From Brachypodium distachyon (taxonomy: Eukaryota; Streptophyta; Magnoliopsida; Poales; Poaceae): a stretch of 64,000 bases of DNA. The stretch is from assembly GCF_000005505.3 (NCBI RefSeq), contig NC_016134.3, forward strand, positions 17,900,624 to 17,964,623, given 5' to 3'. Shown piece after piece: positions 57,448-64,000 of the stretch (the first letter of the stretch is position 1; every line of letters starts with the position of its first letter). The translations under genes and the position numbers were made by a program. The notes beneath the pieces are model-generated. The model was given only the letters and a program-made list of their open reading frames with translations. It made no database searches and was not told the origin of the DNA.

Positions 57448-60290
57448 AACGACGGCCTAAGGCCCAAAGGCACAAGCAGCTAGCTCGCCGCTGCCACCAC
57501 CACACCCTCCTCAAGCGGAAGTGCCTGAACTCCCAACCGAACAGCGCCAAAATGGAACCCAGGTGCGCAGTGCTCAATGGCTGCTCGAAGAGGCGCAAGT
57601 AAGCTTGCAAGGCCTCATCACCGATGCGCTCGCCCTCACGCGCAAGGCCAAGACGCTGGTTAAGCACCTTCTGCTGACGTTTCATCCATGAGGAAGGCGC
57701 CCCTTTGCCCGCAAGCTGGCGGCTGCGGCGCGGTGACGGTGGCGTGGTCACCCGTTGACGTGTGCGCCTCGCAGCCGGCCGAGCGAGAAGCGAGTCAATC
57801 GGACGCTGAACCGAAGCCCTGAAGAGGGCAATGTCACGCTCCTCCACCTCCACCCGCGAATCCACCTCCGGCAAAATCGGAGCCACCACATCCACCTGCG
57901 GCAAGCTCACCTCGAAGGTGCTCAACGCCGGTTGTCCAAGGAAGCAAGATTGCTCGGCCGACAGTAGCTCATCCACCAGGTCGCCAATCCGCCGTGACGA
58001 GTCCCCGGATACAACCGGTAGCCTCCCCAGATCAGGCTCAACCGGCCTCGGCATGTTGTCCTCCGAGAGAGAAGAACCTGCCACCGGTGCACCCAGAGAA
58101 AAGGAAGCTTCGAGGAGCATAGGGTCCCAACTCTCATCTGAGGAGGCAGACCAAACCGCCGGAAGGGGAAGGAAAGGTTCCTCCTGAATCACCAGCTGGG
58201 CCAGGCTCGCAGGAACAACAGCCGGCGCCTCCACGGAGAGAAGGGGCCAGCTTACCACGGTGTTTTCTCCGGCAAGCAGACGGTCGCCAGCATCCACATG
58301 CCTCTTGTAGCGGTCGTCGTAATTGTCGTAGTCGACCCGTCCACGAGAGCACGAGAAGGAGTTCCTTTGAGGTCCACGCGCTGCACGACCGGCACCTGGA
58401 AAGTGGCCAGGATCATCGCTGTCGTCGTCCGAAGGTCAATACCCATTGGATGAGCGGTCCATTGACTTGCCCGCCTCCTCCACATGAAGTACGTGGACCA
58501 GAACCCTGTACTCCAACAGGTCAATCACCAGCGGGATCATTTTCTCCGGGGGAACCATCATGTCATCATCTAATACAACCGGCACCGGCGGCTCAACAAT
58601 CTGAAGGATTTTCTCACGGGGAATCAGATTAGGGTTCGCAGTCCGCGCGAAGACCCGGAAATGGCCCATGTCCTCATGATTCTACGTGCACGACCCTAGC
58701 CGTTCAATCGAGCAAGCCGAGCCCAACACAGACACCGCGGTCGCCACACTCCAGGCATGCGGCGGGATACCTTCAAGTTCAAGGTGAACCCGGAACAGCT
58801 GCGAGCGTCCCACCGCCTGCCGGAACCTGTTCCACGGCGCGAAGCTAAGAGTGAAGCCCCGGCCGCCAAAGATCTCCGCCGCCAGCACCACGTGACACCC
58901 CTCACGCGAATGGAAGACCACCAAGAAGTCATCCGGCCAGAATCGATGCACGGAGAAGGAGCCCTCCAGCGCCGAGAATCGGTCGCAGATGGCCAAGATG
59001 ACAAAGGAGAGTGGCATGCAGGAGCGGTTTCCAATCACACAGACCACCGAGCTCCACTGCAAGGTCTCCTCTTCGTCCACGATTGCCCGGGACCTCGGGA
59101 TGATGCAAGTCTCCACCCTCGGGCGCAACGAAGCAGCCCCCCAAGGAAGCAAGGCCGGCAGCGACACCGGAACAGGGCTAGGCACCAGAACCTTCGCAGG
59201 CCCACCCACCATAGCCACCGGCCTTGCTGGGCTCACCACCTGAGCCACTGGCAGCACCGGAGCCACCGGCCGAGTAGGGGCCACCACCTGCTGCTGACTT
59301 GACCTCGCCGGCACCTCCTTCGCCATCGCAGGAGCGCCACGCGCCACCACCGCCCGTGGGGCCTTAGCCGCCACAGTAGGCCCCAACAGTGCCAGCAAGG
59401 CCTCACCTGGCCGACGACCACCGGGGATCAGGGCCACCTGCCTCTCAACGGCCCGCGGCGGAGGGCCCCTCGCCCGCCGCACCGGCGGAGAGCCCGACGA
59501 GCTGCGCTTCACAAGGCAGAGGCGCCACATGGCCCTCGCCATCCGCAGGCCCAGCTACCGTAGCCACCGGCCTCGCTAGGCTCACCACCCGAGCCGTCGG
59601 CAGCGCAGGAGCTACCAGCTGCACGGGAGCCGCCGGACGAGCAGGGGCCACCACCTGCTACTGACTTGACCTTGCCGGCACCTCCTTCGCCATCACGGGA
59701 GCGCCACGCGCCACCACCGCCCGTGGAGCCTTAGCCGCCACAATAGGCCCCAGCAGCGCCAGCAAGGCCGCGCCTGGCCGATGACCACCGGGGATCAGGG
59801 CCACCTGCCTCTCAACGGACGGCGGCGGAGGGGCCCTCACCCGGTGCACCGGCAGAGAGCCAGACGAGCCGCGCTTCACAGGGCAGAGGTGCGCCACATG
59901 GCCCTCGCCCCGACAGCGGAGGCACACCGTCGAGTTCGGGCAGAGGGCCGCCACATGGTCCTCCGCAAGGCAATTGAAGCACCGCCCAACGAGCTCTTGG
60001 GGCAGCTCCTCCCGCACCACCGTCGCCGGAAGGGGAGCAAGAGGGCACCACCTCTTCTTCTTCTTTCCGACACGGTTCCAGGCACCGCCCGCCACATCGG
60101 ACTCCACACCAGCCGGCTCAGCCGCTGGCTGCACGACCACAGGCGCAAAGCGTCGAACAGGTGGGCTGCTGCTCCGGAGGACCTTGACGTAGGACCGCGG
60201 AGATTCCTCCTCCTCCTCCGACGGGCTCGACTCCGTCCACCGCCGTTCCATGGTTGAAGGGCAAGACGAAGCCCGGGGGGTGGAAGCCAT
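57448..60290 (-). pseudogene. LINE ORF1 with tandem zinc knuckles
   Basis: Minus strand from ATG at 60290 (MASTPRASSCPSTMERRWTE). Two CCHC knuckles: CFNCLAEDHVAALC and CLRCRGEGHVAHLC (~59960-59890). An Ala/Pro-rich region, duplicated, follows. Then a DUF4283-like RNA-binding part (WSSVVCVIGNRSCMPLSFVI, WPDDFLVVFHSREGCHVVLA, LSFAPWNRFRQAVGR; ~59080-58770) and a C-terminal part with RRTRQRVTTPPSPRRSRQLA. A stop at 59658 and shifts near 58680 and 58300 break it. Binds LINE RNA in related elements. Confidence 0.82.
59190..59912 (-). repeat. 367-base tandem duplication in LINE ORF1
   Basis: GCGCTTCACA at 59504 recurs at 59871; the copies share VALIPGG, LALLGP and APRAVVARGAP. 367 is not a multiple of three, so the duplication itself shifts the frame. 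Confidence 0.85.
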
Positions 60291-60486
60291 CCGCGCGGGG
60301 AAGGAGGGAAGGGGAAGGGGGAAGGAAGGAAGGAGGCACGGGAGGGGGGGGGGGGGGCGGGGAGGTGGTCGCCGGGCCCGGAGTGGTCATCGATGAGAGG
60401 TGGACGCCGATGCCAGGGTGGCAGTGGCGGAAACCCTAGTCACCTACGAAGTCGCGAGACCTAAGTCAGTTTCCGATAGCACCTTT
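60291..60486 (-). other. LINE 5' UTR
   Basis: GC-rich with a G run (60343-60358) and the 5' end next to the TSD. No gene. Confidence 0.6.
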
Positions 60487-60500
60487 TAACATAATCTCAA
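60487..60500. repeat. Right TSD of the LINE
   Basis: TAACATAATCTCAA, pairing with 12041-12055. Confidence 0.75.
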
Positions 60501-60527
60501 CCATAAAATTTCTATTGCTTTAATAAT

Positions 60528-60635
60528 ACTCCCTCCAATCAGTATTACTTGTCTCAAATTTGTCCAAATACGGATGTATCTATGTTCAAAAGGCGTCTAG
60601 ATACATTTAATATTTCGACAAGTATATATTGTTTG
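60528..60635. mobile_element. Stowaway-like MITE fragment
   Basis: CTCCCTCCAATCAGTATTAC start and inner inverted blocks ACTTGTC/GACAAGT and GGATGTATCTA/TAGATACATTTA. The right terminal repeat is missing. Confidence 0.6.
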
Positions 60636-63180
60636 CCACAGGCAGATCAGAAGCCGCACGGCCAAACACGATGGACCTGATGCCCTGATCATGAGCCCAA
60701 GTGCGCAGCCATGGGCCCATGGCTAGGTTGTCCGTGTCAGGTTTTTCAAGTCAACAACATAACTGTGTGACGTGGACTTGTCGACAAGTACATGCACATT
60801 TTATCCTCTTAAACAGGTTTGCTAGTCAGAACAGGCACGTAACTGATCTACTATGTCGATCTGTACTGTTTTACAGAGTACATGACAGCGAGTGATTGAT
60901 CCTTCCATCGTAATTCAATTGGTGGTCAGTTCTCTGTAGCCTCGGCGATAATTTCTTGAGTCGTGATCCATCTATCCGCAGAGATGTACAGAAAAGAAGC
61001 CCTGAAAAGGAGCCGGAGACGAATCGAAGAGACTTCGTAGTTTCAGTTTAACTACTTACCAAGTATGGCAAGTAAATCTTTTTTTCTTAGAGAGGTACTG
61101 GTAATACGAGTACCAAATTTCAATTCTGAAACTATGCAGAAGAAAATATGACTTTTAAATGGTTCAAGTTGGAGTTCTACCAACTCCCAAGCAAGAATCA
61201 AACATAGCTGGTGTTGAACTCTTGGTCCTTGTATAGCTAAGACCTAGTCAGTCGCCATGCCAAACAAATAGCATGATTGGCATCTTTCGTAATTTCTAAA
61301 TTTTATAGCCAAAGTGGATCATACATTATCCTAGGCCTGGTCATTGATGACCTATATATTGGCCCAAATGCATGGTTGGTGACGTGAATAATTTCCTTAG
61401 TAATCCAGAGTCAGAAACCAGGGGAGGCATCTTCGGTGGGCTGCTACAGAAAGAACTTTCCCCCCTTTTTAAAAAAGAAAAATAATATAGCTCTACATGC
61501 TTAGACAGCCTACAGCCTAATACAGACACTAAAAACTTTCAAGTGCACATGCCCAGAACTATCTACCTGAAAAAAAAAATCGCTCTACATTTTTGGATAG
61601 CCTACTAGGCTACTACATGCACTAAAAACTTTCAAGTGCACATGCGGAGAAACTTCCTTTGCATGCCACTTGTATGGACCATGAGAACCTTAATTTCAGC
61701 TCGTGCAAATTAAGAAGCTCCCCGTTACCTTCCAAAAACCGAAGTTCCATAGTCAGTCCAAACCTTGAGTTGACACATGTTGAAATGATGAACACATGCC
61801 TAAATGTCCGCGCATTAGTGAATGGATGCAGTTAAGAGGAAACGAGCTGGACCAGAAAATGCAAGCCTGAAGCAGCCAAGGAAATGCATGCATAGTGAAT
61901 AGAATTGAAGCTGGATCAGGTTTCCACGAACTTCCCTGCTGAGAAGGTCAAATGGTTTGACAGAATCCAGCATACATCTAACTATCTAAGACTGTCCTCG
62001 CTAGCTAAGAGGCAAAGAAGACCTCGTCAGACGTTTGACCCAGGTGGTAGTTGCATTTGCATATGGTTCAAGGGTGCAGAGTGTGACAGCAAGAACAGAG
62101 TAGCTCCTAATCTGCAACTGGAACTGGAGCAAAAGCGAGTAAAACAAAACGTCAGAGAGCTACCCGTGCTAGTTTATGCACGAATATTTCAAGCTTTCGT
62201 AGACCGCTGTTGTAAAGAAACCTTTTAACATCTTCTTGATCCGTCAGCCACTAACGGGAATGATGCGCGAATCAGACTATTTTCAGCAATTATTTTGCTA
62301 CCGTCAGTAAGAAATAGACCGTTTGAACCTTTCAAGTTTTCTCGTTGAATGCTGTTTACATGCTTCCGAGCATGCTGCGGTTTCTTTGATTACCGCATGG
62401 TAATGGCAACGTTTGGCGTAAATTGGGTTTTGCAGACACTTATAGCTTCCGCTATTTCCCCCTCTCCGGTCGGCGTTTTTCGGGCCGCATTTCTGCGCTC
62501 AACTTTTCAGCAGACGACCAAGAATAGAATAATTTTGGTCGTTGTCCACCGTGTTGCGTCACGGCGAATACAAGGGATGTTCATTGACCCTTTTTGTAAC
62601 TGAAACCGCAAACGCTATAGCTTTGACATGTTGCTCTGACGAACGAGAGTTTACACGAGGAGAGACCCCGTTGAGAAAGATGTTACGAACCGAGTCTCCT
62701 CGCAACCTTTATCAGTTGATTAGTTCTGGATGAACTAGCTAGCTGATTCCCCTAAAAAAAAACTAGCTAGCTGATGCATGTGAACAGGCCATGCTCAACA
62801 GAGACACGAGAGAAGAATAAGAAGAAAGAAAAACACTTCTGAAACGTGTTGTATCAAATCAGGTTTCACCAAAAATGTGAAATTCAGCGGCCGATTCTCA
62901 CCAGACACGAGTAACCGCACGTGCAATCAGGCACGCACTCAGACGCAGGGGAAGATATCCCTTGTCTTCTTCGTGGCACTCGATCTCTAGTGCTTCTGGA
63001 ACAGAACAATATCGCGGCGGCCGTGACAGAGCGAAATCGGCGGATAGAAAAGGCGGCCGATCAGCCTGAACCCGAGCATAAACTTTCTCGTCGGAAATTC
63101 CACAAGTCCAGGCGATGAAAAGGGCCGCTGATTTCTTCGGTTTGGTATACATGCGTACGTGTAGGTACGCGTGTGAACAG
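60636..63180. other. Low-copy-looking DNA without a recognisable gene
   Basis: Only short frames, none with a recognised motif, and no transposon signature except a duplication at 61487-61645. Composition is moderate and unlike the retroelements. Confidence 0.5.
61487..61645. repeat. Two-copy tandem repeat of about 91 bases
   Basis: CTCTACAT, a TAGCCTAC-like block and ACTAAAAACTTTCAAGTGCA recur (61529 and 61621). Confidence 0.75.
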
Positions 63181-63518
63181 TTTTTGTTATGAGTGGATTG
63201 GATCGGGTTGCTGCTTGGGTGATCCGAGAAAGTGACACTCGCTTTTCTGTTGGAGACGCACTCAGATACTTAGGATGCAAAGAGTATTGCAACTTCGATG
63301 TCACGATACAGACTTGTATCTTTTCTCGACGCCTCTGTCTACTCCGGTGCAGTGCATGGTGTGGCAAGGTATAGATGATCTCTTTGCTGGTATTTGACCA
63401 AGGGGCCCCTGCCCTTTGACCATATATCTCCGCAAGGTTCGCCCTTCGTTAAAAATCCGCGACGCACGCTGTATATTGAGCATCAGATGCTCACTGCTCA
63501 CAGAGATTAGGCACATAA

Positions 63519-63945
63519 CAAATAGACGAGGCAGGAGTGCAAACAGATACAAAACCATCATCAAAAGCACGCACTCAACACCACTGTTTGTAGAAGATTA
63601 GAGTCGATCACCGAGAGTCGAGATTGACAAAGTCATCACGAACATCTCAAATAGACGTGGCAGGAGTGCAAAGAGATACAAACCATCAACACAAGCATGC
63701 ACTCAACAGTGCAAAGAGATACAAACCATCAACACAAGCATGCACTCAACACCCGTCTGCAGAAGATCAGAGCCACTAAGAGTCAAGCATGACGAAATCA
63801 TCACGAGCATCTCAAATAAACGTGGCAAGAGTGCAAACAGATACAAAACCATCACCAAAAGAACGCACTCAACACTATGTCTGCAGAAGATCAGAGTCAC
63901 CGGGTGTCGAGATTGAGAAAGTCATCAAGAGCATCTCTCACTACC
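63519..63945. repeat. Tandem repeat, 129-base unit with nested duplication
   Basis: AAATAGACG-type units at 63520, 63649 and 63814. The second unit has an internal duplication of ~43 bases (AGTGCAAAGAGATACAAACC). Runs to within about 55 bases of the window end, so the array may extend beyond it. Confidence 0.82.
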
Positions 63946-64000
63946 GATGATATGTCATCTACCACCCTCTACGCACACATATGATGTTAAACCTACATAA

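Larger units (their letters stand above)
12056..60486 (-). mobile_element. L1-type LINE split by nested LTR elements
   Basis: The LINE's own DNA is 12056-12155, about 15471-16635 and 55060-60486, roughly 6.7 kb, a full length for a plant L1. ORF1 and ORF2 run on the minus strand from the right end. The 3' end near 12056 has no obvious poly-A tail, which is odd for an L1, but the flanking duplication supports both ends. It is the oldest layer, since every other element up to 60 kb lies inside it. Confidence 0.8.

Noticed and set aside
61905..62228. A 107-codon frame in the right flank
   Set aside because: No recognisable motif, no promoter or neighbour support; expected by chance at this length.

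Overview
The window is plant nuclear DNA, almost certainly from a grass (Poaceae). The reasons are a nuclear insertion of plastid DNA (psbB and 23S rRNA pieces), grass-type Ty3/gypsy, LINE, MULE, Cassandra and MITE-like elements, GC-rich retroelement coding DNA, and no convincing intact host gene. The species cannot be named from the sequence alone.

Layout. 1-783: plastid-derived DNA, a psbB 3' end joined to a 23S rRNA piece. 784 to about 6950: remains of a Mutator-like element (MULE) with a 5'-truncated transposase and three further genes: a plant-mobile-domain (PMD) gene, a small Lys/Ser-rich gene and a GRF-type zinc-finger gene. The last two diverge from one promoter holding eight E2F-like sites at an exact 13-base period. 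About 7020-10200: a decayed Ty3/gypsy gag-protease with a Cassandra TRIM element (5S-rRNA-like LTRs) inserted in gag with a perfect ACAAC duplication. 10200-12040: LTR-like and MITE-like DNA.

12056-60486 is one nested transposon complex whose layers can be separated by target-site duplications (TSDs). Layer 1 is an L1-type LINE (minus strand; TSD TAACATAATCT-CAA). It holds a solo LTR, D1 (12156-15465), and gypsy element A (16636-55054, minus). A holds a solo LTR, D3 (49805-52891), in its gag and gypsy element B (18738-44166, plus) in its antisense gene. B's 3' LTR is split by gypsy element C (27044-43717, minus). C's gag holds a shrunken D-family element, D2 (38416-42460). The depth is five layers.

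Elements A, B and C each carry, besides gag-pol, an antisense gene (aORF) near the 3' LTR. Its product has the putative-gypsy-transposon domain and, in B and C, Ala-rich and coiled-coil parts with likely introns. In A and C, where pol and the aORF converge, the gap between them holds a tandem array of hairpin-forming repeats (five 52-base units in A, four units of about 110 bases in C). B lost RT, RNase H, integrase and that gap, and is a non-autonomous relative of C. The RT of A and of C has each lost the first Asp of the catalytic YxDD motif.

60501-64000 is low-copy-looking DNA with a Stowaway-like fragment, short tandem duplications and a 129-base repeat at the right end. No RNA gene, CRISPR array or intact host gene was recognised.
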